The notes under the pieces: generated by a model
What the model was told of the DNA's origin: nothing
Database searches by the model: none
Seen by the model: the letters and a program-made list of their open reading frames with translations, nothing else
Assembly: GCA_021796215.1 (NCBI GenBank)
Contig: JAJYOK010000001.1
Span: 186,001 to 250,000 of the forward strand
Direction of reading: 5' to 3'
DNA length: 64,000 nucleotides
From: Bacteroidota bacterium
GTDB taxonomy: Bacteria > Bacteroidota > Ignavibacteria > UBA10030 > UBA8401
Shown: positions 1 through 8,256 of the stretch, one piece after another
How the letters are laid out: every line of letters begins with the position of its first letter
How positions within the stretch are numbered: the stretch's first letter is position 1
Program-made: the position numbers and the translations under genes

Positions 1-2
1 CA

Positions 3-317
3 TTTACAACGGATCAGTTTAGAGTAACCAGCAGCTATCCTTACAACGGTGCAACGTCGGTATATCGCAATTCCAACATCAGTATCAGTTGTAACGCTCC
101 GTTAGACACGTCAACAATTCGGTCGGCTTTCAGTATCAGCCCAACTGTGGCGGGCACAGTTACTTACTCAGCTTCAAGTCATTATTTCTACTTCTACCCG
201 AGTGTTTCTTATACGGCGAATACGACATACACTTATACCGTTTCAACAGCGCTGAAATCCGCAAGCGGCGGTGCGCTTGCCTCTCCCTTCTCAGCGTCGT
301 TTACTACGGGGCAATAA
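3..317 (+). CDS. C-terminal fragment of a secreted protein with a bacterial Ig-like (Big_5-like) domain; start lies outside the window
   Basis: Frame 3 open from the window edge to TAA at 315-317: ...FTTDQFRVTSSYPYNGATSVYRNSNISISCNAPLDTSTIRSAFSISPTVAGTVTYSASSHYFYFYPSVSYTANTTYTYTVSTALKSASGGALASPFSASFTTGQ*; typical Big_5 pattern. Confidence 0.7.
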   Translation, partial: FTTDQFRVTSSYPYNGATSVYRNSNISISCNAPLDTSTIRSAFSISPTVAGTVTYSASSHYFYFYPSVSYTANTTYTYTVSTALKSASGGALASPFSASFTTGQ

Positions 318-640
318 GTGTAAACTTATATTTCTGACGGAAACGTTTACTGAATATTTCTCCTTTCCCCATAACCCCGTCATTTGGCGAAGCTATCCCC
401 TTGGGTTATGTCGGGGTTTATTATAGTATTCCGTTCCGGATTTTAGCCCTGACAAACCCGCATACCGAATTGCAAAAACCACCTATTGAACATTTCTCCC
501 TCCGCCGGTGTTATACTACTGCAACATCAAAATGGTTCTTTAATTTTTTTCTTTGTCATTTTCCCTTTTCCGTTTTTCATATACTTTGTGGTCTTCTGAT
601 CGCCGATATTCAAATTTTTTGAACTGCTGAACAAGTGTAA

Positions 641-680
641 CGCGAGATTTCATCTCGCGCAGTCGAATTGGAAATTCGAC
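641..680. repeat. Two tandem perfect 8-bp hairpins (CGCGAGAT-ttc-ATCTCGCG and GTCGAATT-gga-AATTCGAC)
   Basis: Read directly; both have 3-nt loops and are separated by 2 nt, just upstream of the pirin gene. Confidence 0.75.
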
Positions 681-714
681 GTACCAACTAAACACTCTTT
701 TCGAGGAGGAAAAA

Positions 715-1647
715 ATGTCCTTGCGTCCTGTTAAACGCATTATTCAAGCCCAGCCGACAATCGAAGGTGCAGGCGTCCGTTTGCACCGCGCGTTCGGCTT
801 CGGCACCACAAAAGATTTCGATCCCTTTCTCTTGCTCGACGATTTTCGGAACGAAAATCCTGAAGATTATCTTGCCGGATTTCCATGGCACCCACACCGC
901 GGAATTGAAACCATCACCTACGTGCTTGCCGGAGAGGTCGGTCACGGCGATAGTCTTGGCAACAAAGGGAAGTTGGGCGCGGGAGATGTTCAATGGATGA
1001 CGGCAGGAAGCGGCATTCTTCATCAGGAAATGCCGCGCGGCGATGCAAGGGGAAGAATGCACGGATTCCAGCTTTGGGCGAATCTTCCTTCTTCTCTGAA
1101 AATGACAACTCCCCGTTATCAGGATGTTCCGTCACGCGAAATTCCTGAAATCACCGATGACGACGGCACAATTGTCCGCGTTGTCTGCGGTACATTCTGG
1201 GGCAGGAGCGGTCCCGTGGATGGCATCGCCGCCGATCCCCGCTATCTCGATGTTTATGTTCCGCCGGGAAAACGCAAAACACTTCCGGTGGAAACCACGC
1301 GCCACGCCTTCGCTTATGTCTTCGAAGGCTCCGGCACATTCCGCGGTGCGTCTGCGCCGCAGGCTGTGAAGACCGATTATGTCGGCAATGAAAAGATGCT
1401 CTCCACCTCAGAGGTGGAGACCATCTTGAGTCTCGATGAAGCGCGCAACCGCTCGCTTGTGCTTTTCGATTCCGGCGAGGAAGTCACCGTGCAAGCAGGC
1501 AATACGGGCATCCGGTTCCTTCTCGTTTCCGGCCAGCCGCTTCAGGAACCGGTGGCTTGGCAGGGACCAATTGTGATGAATACCGACGAAGAAATTCGTC
1601 AGGCATACAACGAGCTTCACCAGGGGACATTCATCAAGCACGGATAA
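715..1647 (+). CDS. Pirin family protein
   Basis: 310 aa; cupin signature FPWHPHRGIETITYVLAGEVGHGDSLGNKGKLGAGDVQWMTAGSGILHQEMP; RBS GAGGAGG upstream. Confidence 0.95.
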   Translation: MSLRPVKRIIQAQPTIEGAGVRLHRAFGFGTTKDFDPFLLLDDFRNENPEDYLAGFPWHPHRGIETITYVLAGEVGHGDSLGNKGKLGAGDVQWMTAGSGILHQEMPRGDARGRMHGFQLWANLPSSLKMTTPRYQDVPSREIPEITDDDGTIVRVVCGTFWGRSGPVDGIAADPRYLDVYVPPGKRKTLPVETTRHAFAYVFEGSGTFRGASAPQAVKTDYVGNEKMLSTSEVETILSLDEARNRSLVLFDSGEEVTVQAGNTGIRFLLVSGQPLQEPVAWQGPIVMNTDEEIRQAYNELHQGTFIKHG

Positions 1648-1654
1648 AATTTTC

Positions 1655-1799
1655 GGTAGTGACTCATTTTGGATGCCGCGTTATACGCGGCATGACGTAG
1701 ATAGAAGTACGTCATTCCCGAATGTGAGCACCTATGGCGCCATCATGTAAAGCGGGACTTCTGTCGGGAATCTAATAAAAGCATCTTAGAAGAGTTCAA
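1655..1799 (+). repeat. Copy 1 of a ~145-bp direct repeat
   Basis: About 10 mismatches by eye against 4069-4213, same length and orientation; contains hairpin ATGCCGCG-TTATA-CGCGGCAT. Confidence 0.9.
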
Positions 1800-1963
1800 A
1801 ACGCACCGCTGCCGGGCGTTATATTAGCTTGACAATTCCTTTCTCTTTTTGTAGCTTCTTTGAAATCCAGATACACTTCTTTACATGCCAAAAATACAGT
1901 TAGGTTGTATGAAACCCTTATTGTCTGCATAAGCAGGCAATAGTTGCAGGTTTGTTTGCAGCA

Positions 1964-2020
1964 CTTCGGTCAGATGCGAATCGAAGAATCTGAAAAAGCA
2001 GATTCTTGTACTGAACGAAG
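1964..2020 (+). promoter_or_regulatory. Putative structured leader upstream of the GLUG protein gene
   Basis: Outer stem CTTCGGTCAG/CTGAACGAAG (one mismatch) enclosing a perfect 9-bp stem AAGAATCTG-aaaaag-CAGATTCTT; another hairpin TTGTCTGC-ATAA-GCAGGCAA at 1921-1940. Confidence 0.4.
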
Positions 2021-2085
2021 CTCAGATGTCTTAACACGATTTTGCAAATTTTATAGGTTGAGTTCAACAATTAAAAGGAGCTCTT

Positions 2086-3777
2086 ATGACAAAAAACGCC
2101 TACAACGTTCTGGTAATCGTTTTGCTTGCTCTGTGCATTGTGACAAATGTGTTTTTGCCCAGAGCACAGGCACAAACTGAGACTGTCCCTACACGGAACG
2201 GAGATACACTTTACATTGCTAATCTTGACAACCTGGCATGGCTTCAGGATGCGAACAATGACACCGCATGGACCGACGCGAACGATTACTTCAAGCAGAC
2301 AGCAAACATAGATGCTTCGACGACATCGAGCTGGAATTCAAACGCTGGCTTTGGTCCCATCGGGACTTCGGAGATTTCTTTCCCTTTCAAAGGAATTTAC
2401 GATGGAGGAGGTTATTCAATATTGAGTCTATATGAAAACAATACAAGTACTTTAGGAGGAATGTTCGGTTACACCGCTTCGGCGACTTTAAAAAATATCG
2501 TGCTTGTTAGTGAAAGTATCACTGCGGATGGAAGCAACGCTTATGTTGGCGGTTTGCTCGCGTTCCCCGATGGCAATGGCGGGACCACCACCATTAATAA
2601 ATGCTCTACTTCCGGAACCATAACATCCAGCAGCGCATCAAACATTGGTGGTCTTGTTGGTATTAGCAGCTCAGGAACGACGATAGAAGACAGTTACAGC
2701 TCCGCAGATGTTATTTGCACCTCGGGTAGCACCCCCATTGGCGGGTTAGTAGGTGACAATAACGGCTTGGTAGAGAACTGCTACACCATAGGAGGCAACG
2801 TCGATGGCGGCAGTAATAATGATGTGGGAGGAGTAGTGGGTAGCAACAACAATGGGACTGTTAGGTACTGCTACAGCGCGAACACCCTCTCGGGCGGGAA
2901 CTCCAATTATACTGGTGGTTTCATCGGCAATAACTATCTCGGCTCTGTCAATAATAATTTCTGGGACACGGATTCTTCAGGATCAATTGGGTTCGGTGCA
3001 GGCTCCTACCCCCAGACTGGTGCGACAGGCGAGACAGCATCAAACATGACAACACAGTCAACATTTACGAACGCTGGGTGGAGCACAGCAACATGGTATA
3101 TGGATGTTGGTACCAACAATGGATATCCCTATCTCTCTTGGCAAAATTCCGGCGGGACACCGTTGCCAATCCAAATGACATCGTTTTCGGCGGTGCTTCT
3201 CAATAGTGACGATGCAGAGTTGAGCTGGTCAACAGCAACCGAAGTGCAGAATGCCGGATGGGAAGTAGAAAGAAAAATAGTAAATGGTTCATGGAAGATG
3301 GAAGGCGGCGCTAACCCTCAATCATCAATCAGCAATCGTCAATGGACAAAGGTCGGTTTTATTTCAGGTGCAGGCGCTAGCAACTCGCCGAAGAACTATT
3401 CCTTCACGGATATGAAGCTTGCTCCCGGACAATATGCCTATCGTCTGAAACAGATCAACAAAGACGGAACGTACAAGTATTCACAGGAAGCGGAAATTGC
3501 AGTTGAGGCGCCGCATGTATTTGCGTTAGAGCAGAATTACCCGAATCCGTTTAATCCCGCAACGAGAATTCAGTATTCAGTAGCCGGCACCCAGAAAGTA
3601 ATGTTGAAAGTGTACGATGTACTCGGAAGAGAAGTAGCAACATTAGTGAATGAACTACAATCTCCCGGAACGTACGAAGTGAATTTTGACGGAAGCAAAT
3701 TAGCAAGCGGCATCTATTACTATCGCCTGCAAAGCGGAAACAATGTCGCAGCGAAAAAAATGTTGATGATTAAATGA
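2086..3777 (+). CDS. Secreted GLUG-repeat protein with type IX secretion C-terminal sorting domain
   Basis: 563 aa; signal peptide; repeated GGLVG...NCYT/DSYSSA blocks (GLUG-like); C-terminus FALEQNYPNPFNPATRIQYSV...SGIYYYRLQSGNNVAAKKMLMIK. Confidence 0.85.
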   Translation: MTKNAYNVLVIVLLALCIVTNVFLPRAQAQTETVPTRNGDTLYIANLDNLAWLQDANNDTAWTDANDYFKQTANIDASTTSSWNSNAGFGPIGTSEISFPFKGIYDGGGYSILSLYENNTSTLGGMFGYTASATLKNIVLVSESITADGSNAYVGGLLAFPDGNGGTTTINKCSTSGTITSSSASNIGGLVGISSSGTTIEDSYSSADVICTSGSTPIGGLVGDNNGLVENCYTIGGNVDGGSNNDVGGVVGSNNNGTVRYCYSANTLSGGNSNYTGGFIGNNYLGSVNNNFWDTDSSGSIGFGAGSYPQTGATGETASNMTTQSTFTNAGWSTATWYMDVGTNNGYPYLSWQNSGGTPLPIQMTSFSAVLLNSDDAELSWSTATEVQNAGWEVERKIVNGSWKMEGGANPQSSISNRQWTKVGFISGAGASNSPKNYSFTDMKLAPGQYAYRLKQINKDGTYKYSQEAEIAVEAPHVFALEQNYPNPFNPATRIQYSVAGTQKVMLKVYDVLGREVATLVNELQSPGTYEVNFDGSKLASGIYYYRLQSGNNVAAKKMLMIK

Positions 3778-4068
3778 TAGTGATCAAGTGACCGGAAATG
3801 ATGTTTTTTCGACGTTGAGCGAAAAATAGGTCGCGCACAGGAGTGTGATAAAAGTCTCGTCATTTCCACGTACCAAAGGAGCGCCTACGGGAAAGGTGGG
3901 GGAATCCGTTTCTTTGCCCTTCTCGCTGGGAGTGTTCTTTGCGCGTAAGTCTGAAATAAAATGCAGTCGTCTGCATAATTTGTTTACGGCCTGAAAAATA
4001 CTACAAGTTCGGTAACAAGTTTCTGCGCAGCATTCTCTGTTGCGCGCTTCACTAATTCCGCCTCTGGC

Positions 4069-4213
4069 GGTAGTAACTCATTGTGGATGCCGCGTTATAC
4101 ACAGCATGAAGTAAATGGAAGTCCGTCATTCCCGAATGTGAGCGCCTATGGCGCCATCATGTAAAGCGGGACTTCTGTCTGGAATCTAATAAAAGCATCT
4201 TAGAAGAGTTCAA
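4069..4213 (+). repeat. Copy 2 of the ~145-bp direct repeat
   Basis: See 1655-1799; left palindrome partly decayed (ATGCCGCGTTATACACAGCAT). Confidence 0.9.
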
Positions 4214-4251
4214 TTGGTGAGGAAGAAATCAAACTGTAACATTACCATCCG

Positions 4252-4362
4252 GTAGTGTCTCAGTTTAAAAATATTTCGGGTAGGACAGACATTTTTGCCT
4301 GTCTTTATTTGGCCAGACAAAAAATGTCTGACTTGCCGGTGAATGCCAAAGTGAGATACTAC
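4252..4362. repeat. 111-bp palindromic MITE-like element
   Basis: Terminal inverted repeats GTAGTGTCTCAgTTT / AAAgTGAGATACTAC plus an internal inverted pair GACAGACATTTTTG.. / ..CAAAAAATGTCTGAC; lies between convergent genes. Confidence 0.6.
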
Positions 4363-4380
4363 AATTTAACCCTTAAGGAT

Positions 4381-5991
4381 TTATATGGGCGGCAACCCTA
4401 ATTCTTTAAGAAACTGATTATGCTTATCGGCAGCTTCTTTTGCTTTCTTTTCGATATCTGTGAGCTTTGCGTGTACCTCCATCAGGTCAACTATTTCTTC
4501 TGATGTTGCCGTGCTAACATAACGTGAAATATTCAAATTGAAATCGTTTTTCCCGATCTCATCCATCGTCACCTTGCGGGAATAACGGACTTCTTCTTTT
4601 CGGTGCTGATAGGTTTGCACTATTTTCTCAATGTGTTCCGGCAGCAAACGATTTTGACGTTTCCCTTTTTCAAAATGCTCGCTGGCATTAATAAACAGTA
4701 CGTCATCAAATTTTTTACATTTCTTCAATACCAAAATACATACTGGAATACCGGTGGAGAAAAAAAGGTTAGCCGGTAAGCCAATCACGGTATCAATATT
4801 TCCATCTGTTAAAAGTTTTTTTCGGATTTTCTCCTCTGCGCCTCCTCGAAACAATACGCCATGAGGCAAAATAATCGCCATCGTACCTTCTTTGCCTAGA
4901 AAATGAAACCCGTGCAACAGGAAAGCAAAGTCGGCCGCCGATTTAGGGGCAAGACCATAGCTTTTGAAGCGAAAATCCTTTCCCATTTCTTCACTTGAAT
5001 CCCAGCGATAGCTAAATGGAGGATTGGCGACAACCGCATCGAACTCCATCTTTTTAGCCGGGTTCATTTCGTTTAGTATATCCCAATCGTTTAGCAACGA
5101 ATCGCCATGATGTATTTCAAACTCCGTATCTTTTACGCCGTGCAATAGCATGTTCATGCGGGCAAGGTTGTACGTGGTAATGTTCTTCTCCTGTCCATAT
5201 ATCTTGCCGATACTTCCATCTGCGTCTTTTATTTTCTTACGCACATTCAGCAACAGCGAACCGGAACCGCAGGCATAATCTAATACCTTATTGAGTTTTT
5301 TCTTTTTCCCCAACGCAGGATCCTGACTGTCCAGCGTTACAATTTCGGAAAGGATGGAAGATATCTGCTGCGGCGTATAAAACTCCCCTGCTTTTTTGCC
5401 GGAACCAGCGGCAAATTGACCGATCAGATATTCGTACGCATCGCCTAATGTATCGCTGTCGGCAGAAAATTTGGCAATGCCTTCGGCTATTTTCTGTATG
5501 ATGGTGCAGAGTCGTTTATTCCGGTCGGTATAATTTTTCCCGAGTTTATCCGAATCGAGATTGATCTCAGAAAACAAACCTTGGAAGGTGCTGTCAAAGG
5601 ATTGGTTTTCGATATACTTAAAACCATTTTGAAGTGTATGCAGTAGTTCCCCGTTTTGCATACGTGCCATATCAGCAATATTGCTCCACAAGTGTTGTGG
5701 CTCTATTACATAATGCACTTTCCTACGCATCTGTTTTTCAAACTCACCAACATCTGCTGCATTAGCTTTATACCATAGTGATAACGGTGTACGTTTATCT
5801 TCTTTCGCCAAAGCAGGATAATCTTTACCCAATTCCTTTTTTGCTGCCGCTTCGTAGTTATCAGATAAATAACGGAGAAATAAGAATGACAGCATATAGT
5901 CACGAAAATCGTCTGCATTCATGGCGCCACGCAGATCGTCTGCTATTGCCCAAAGGGTTTTACCGAGTTGTTGTTGTTCTATTGCTGTCAT
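4381..5991 (-). CDS. hsdM: Type I restriction-modification system methyltransferase subunit M
   Basis: 536 aa; N6-MTase motifs VLDYACGSGSLLLNV and VVANPPFSYRW; HsdM N-terminal domain. Confidence 0.97.
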   Translation of the reverse strand: MTAIEQQQLGKTLWAIADDLRGAMNADDFRDYMLSFLFLRYLSDNYEAAAKKELGKDYPALAKEDKRTPLSLWYKANAADVGEFEKQMRRKVHYVIEPQHLWSNIADMARMQNGELLHTLQNGFKYIENQSFDSTFQGLFSEINLDSDKLGKNYTDRNKRLCTIIQKIAEGIAKFSADSDTLGDAYEYLIGQFAAGSGKKAGEFYTPQQISSILSEIVTLDSQDPALGKKKKLNKVLDYACGSGSLLLNVRKKIKDADGSIGKIYGQEKNITTYNLARMNMLLHGVKDTEFEIHHGDSLLNDWDILNEMNPAKKMEFDAVVANPPFSYRWDSSEEMGKDFRFKSYGLAPKSAADFAFLLHGFHFLGKEGTMAIILPHGVLFRGGAEEKIRKKLLTDGNIDTVIGLPANLFFSTGIPVCILVLKKCKKFDDVLFINASEHFEKGKRQNRLLPEHIEKIVQTYQHRKEEVRYSRKVTMDEIGKNDFNLNISRYVSTATSEEIVDLMEVHAKLTDIEKKAKEAADKHNQFLKELGLPPI

Positions 5992-5995
5992 AATT

Positions 5996-7069
5996 CTAAT
6001 GAAGTATAAATTTGTAAGTGTTTAAGATTTTTTGAAAAATATCTTTGAAAAGAGCTTCTTCTTGTGGTGACATTTCATTAAACTGCAAATGATAAGCATC
6101 CTTATGAGACAAACTATTAATTGTATTTCCTACTTCTTCAACATTTACAATGCCTATTTGTTCTAATGCGTATCCGATACCGCCCTTTCCTAAAAAGGAA
6201 TTAATATTTTCGAGTGTCTGTCTAAGCAAAACAAAATGATAAACATATAATTGGTTTCTAACTGCATCCTCTAAAGTTTGCAATAAATGAAGATGAAATA
6301 AAAAAACATCGTTGTTCGGGTTTTTGAGGGAAAAATCATTGTCGCGATTATTTAAGATAAATAGCTTAGTTATGTTTTTATATCTCCCACTTTTCTCACC
6401 TTTTTTTAATCTATCGGTCAAAATAGAAAACAAGCCGATATGATGAGTTGTAATTATTATACGCTTCTCGGTTTCATAGTTCTCTTCAATGAGGTCGAAA
6501 ATTGTATTGGCAGTTATAAATATATTATGATCATCCAAGCTTGAAACAGGGTCATCAATAAAATAATGAGCATCTTGTTCATCAGCCCAGCCATCTACTT
6601 CAAATAGGGCAAGGAAAAAGCACCAGACAAATATCCTTTCCTCACCCCTTGATATTTTTATTCGCTTTTTCTCCTCACCATTTTCCAGAAAAAATGAAAT
6701 TGATTCTATTCCGTCCTCAGGGTTTTCATATTCCTTAAATTCGAATTTATATTTCGGCTGGTATGGTTGGAGCTTTTCACTTACCCTTTCAGGATCGAGT
6801 ACAATTAAATTATGAAACTGATTCAAACTGCTGCGAATTACATTAAGCCGTAAGTTGGCATTGTCATTCTCTTCATCATTATCCCATTTAAAAAGGTCTT
6901 CACTGTAAGCATTGTAATAAACTCCTGAATGATCACCATTGTTATTTGCCTTTGTAAAATTTTTATATGCCACTGATAGCTGAGTTTTACCAATGGAATT
7001 GAAAGCATAAATAAGTATGATTTTCTCATCATTCTCATTTAATTTTTTAGCGATTTCTTCTAAGGTCAT
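5996..7069 (-). CDS. ABC-class ATPase embedded in the hsd operon, candidate PrrC/RloC-like anticodon nuclease
   Basis: 357 aa; degenerate Walker A AFNSIGKT, signature-like SRGEER, Walker B/D-loop YFIDDPVSSLDDHN, H-loop TTHH; C-terminal R-x3-E...H arrangement (R283, E287, H322). Stop/start overlap of 4 bp with hsdS. Confidence 0.75.
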   Translation of the reverse strand: MTLEEIAKKLNENDEKIILIYAFNSIGKTQLSVAYKNFTKANNNGDHSGVYYNAYSEDLFKWDNDEENDNANLRLNVIRSSLNQFHNLIVLDPERVSEKLQPYQPKYKFEFKEYENPEDGIESISFFLENGEEKKRIKISRGEERIFVWCFFLALFEVDGWADEQDAHYFIDDPVSSLDDHNIFITANTIFDLIEENYETEKRIIITTHHIGLFSILTDRLKKGEKSGRYKNITKLFILNNRDNDFSLKNPNNDVFLFHLHLLQTLEDAVRNQLYVYHFVLLRQTLENINSFLGKGGIGYALEQIGIVNVEEVGNTINSLSHKDAYHLQFNEMSPQEEALFKDIFQKILNTYKFILH

Positions 7070-8256
7070 TTCTGATCCGTAATAATTGGAAACAACTGCT
7101 GCATCAAACCTTTTTTATGGATTTTGAGTACTTCTATTTTTTCTGTTTGTGCTGTAATAAGTGTGTCCAATGAAGAAAGGCACTCTGCAATCCTTTGTTG
7201 CTCCTTTGGGTCTTTAGGTAACAGCATTGGGAAATTCAAAACATCATCATTTCTAAGGTTCGTTTGTTTTACGCCATCATCAAAAGCAAGAAAATATGAA
7301 TTTCTATTCAAGATATAAAACAGCAAAAGACCATTTACATCAAAAGCTGTAATTTTACAAATACGTTGATTAACCGAGAATAAGTTATTAGTATCAACAA
7401 AAAAGCATTTAGCTATTGCTTTGCCATTTGGTACATCACTGAGAACCATCAAAATATCATCTTTCTCAGCCAAGCAAAAAGGTGTATTTGTATATTTTCT
7501 TACTTTACCATCGGATGAGATGAATTTTGAGTTTACAACGATATATTCGCCCTCTTCAACAATATCTTGTTCGTGTGCTTTGCCGTTTTCATAATTTGCT
7601 ACTTCACTTAATATCTTCTCTACCCACTCTTCAGCATCTTTAAACTCTGCAAAACGCAACTTAGGTACAATTTCCCCCTCAACAGGGAATAGCTGTTGCA
7701 TCAATCCTTTTTTATGGGCTTTGAGTGCTTCGAGTTTTTTGTTTTCTGCAGTAATAAAATCATCTAACGAGGAAAGGCAATCGGCAATTTTTTGTTGTTC
7801 TGGTGGTTTTGGTATAGCAGTTAAAGCTTTAGAATAATCTGAATAATAAATATGCGGTATTCCTGAACCCTTAATGTAGCTTGTCAGGTTTATTGTTTGA
7901 AGTAAATAGAACAAAAATTTCAATTCGTATGTTTTAGAATCTTGCGATTTCAAATAAGATAAAGTCCCTAGTATAGAAGACTCCTTTTTGTAAAGAAACA
8001 ATCTCCCAACACCAGAACCATCCTTGATTATTGCTATATAATCCTCGTCTTGTTCAAAGGATTCCGTATAACCTATTAATCCATCTGCACCGTATACGGG
8101 ATAACCATTATCTAATAGTTGCAATTTATTTTGTGCAAGAGACGAACTCTCAGACTTTATTGCAACGCCTAAACTATCAATCCCCCAGTAATCTTTATCT
8201 CGAAACTCGGGAAACCGCAACTTCGGTACTATATTTTTTCCTGTTTCTTTACTCAT
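7066..8256 (-). CDS. hsdS: Type I restriction-modification specificity subunit S
   Basis: 396 aa; two target-recognition domains with duplicated conserved regions (EQQKIADCLSSLDDFITA..LMQQLFP and EQQRIAECLSSLDTLITA..LMQQLFP). Confidence 0.97.
   Translation of the reverse strand: MSKETGKNIVPKLRFPEFRDKDYWGIDSLGVAIKSESSSLAQNKLQLLDNGYPVYGADGLIGYTESFEQDEDYIAIIKDGSGVGRLFLYKKESSILGTLSYLKSQDSKTYELKFLFYLLQTINLTSYIKGSGIPHIYYSDYSKALTAIPKPPEQQKIADCLSSLDDFITAENKKLEALKAHKKGLMQQLFPVEGEIVPKLRFAEFKDAEEWVEKILSEVANYENGKAHEQDIVEEGEYIVVNSKFISSDGKVRKYTNTPFCLAEKDDILMVLSDVPNGKAIAKCFFVDTNNLFSVNQRICKITAFDVNGLLLFYILNRNSYFLAFDDGVKQTNLRNDDVLNFPMLLPKDPKEQQRIAECLSSLDTLITAQTEKIEVLKIHKKGLMQQLFPIITDQK

Noticed and set aside
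370-425. AACCCCG ... CGGGGTT inverted repeat
   Set aside because: Long loop and no clear T-run; insufficient to call a terminator or a regulatory element
401-740. Short ORFs upstream of pirin (401-622 +, 540-740 -)
   Set aside because: Low-complexity translations with no domain features; overlap the tandem hairpins and are probably noncoding
3860-3900. Possible further copy of the 145-bp repeat core (CGTCATTTCCACGTACCAAAGGAGCGCCTACGGG)
   Set aside because: Only GAGCGCCTA and CGTCATT match clearly; too weak without a genome-wide search
5996-7069. Reading the hsd-embedded ATPase as a full RloC or a plain recombination/SMC ATPase
   Set aside because: It lacks the long coiled-coil/zinc-hook region of RloC and SMC proteins; the short C-terminal domain fits PrrC better
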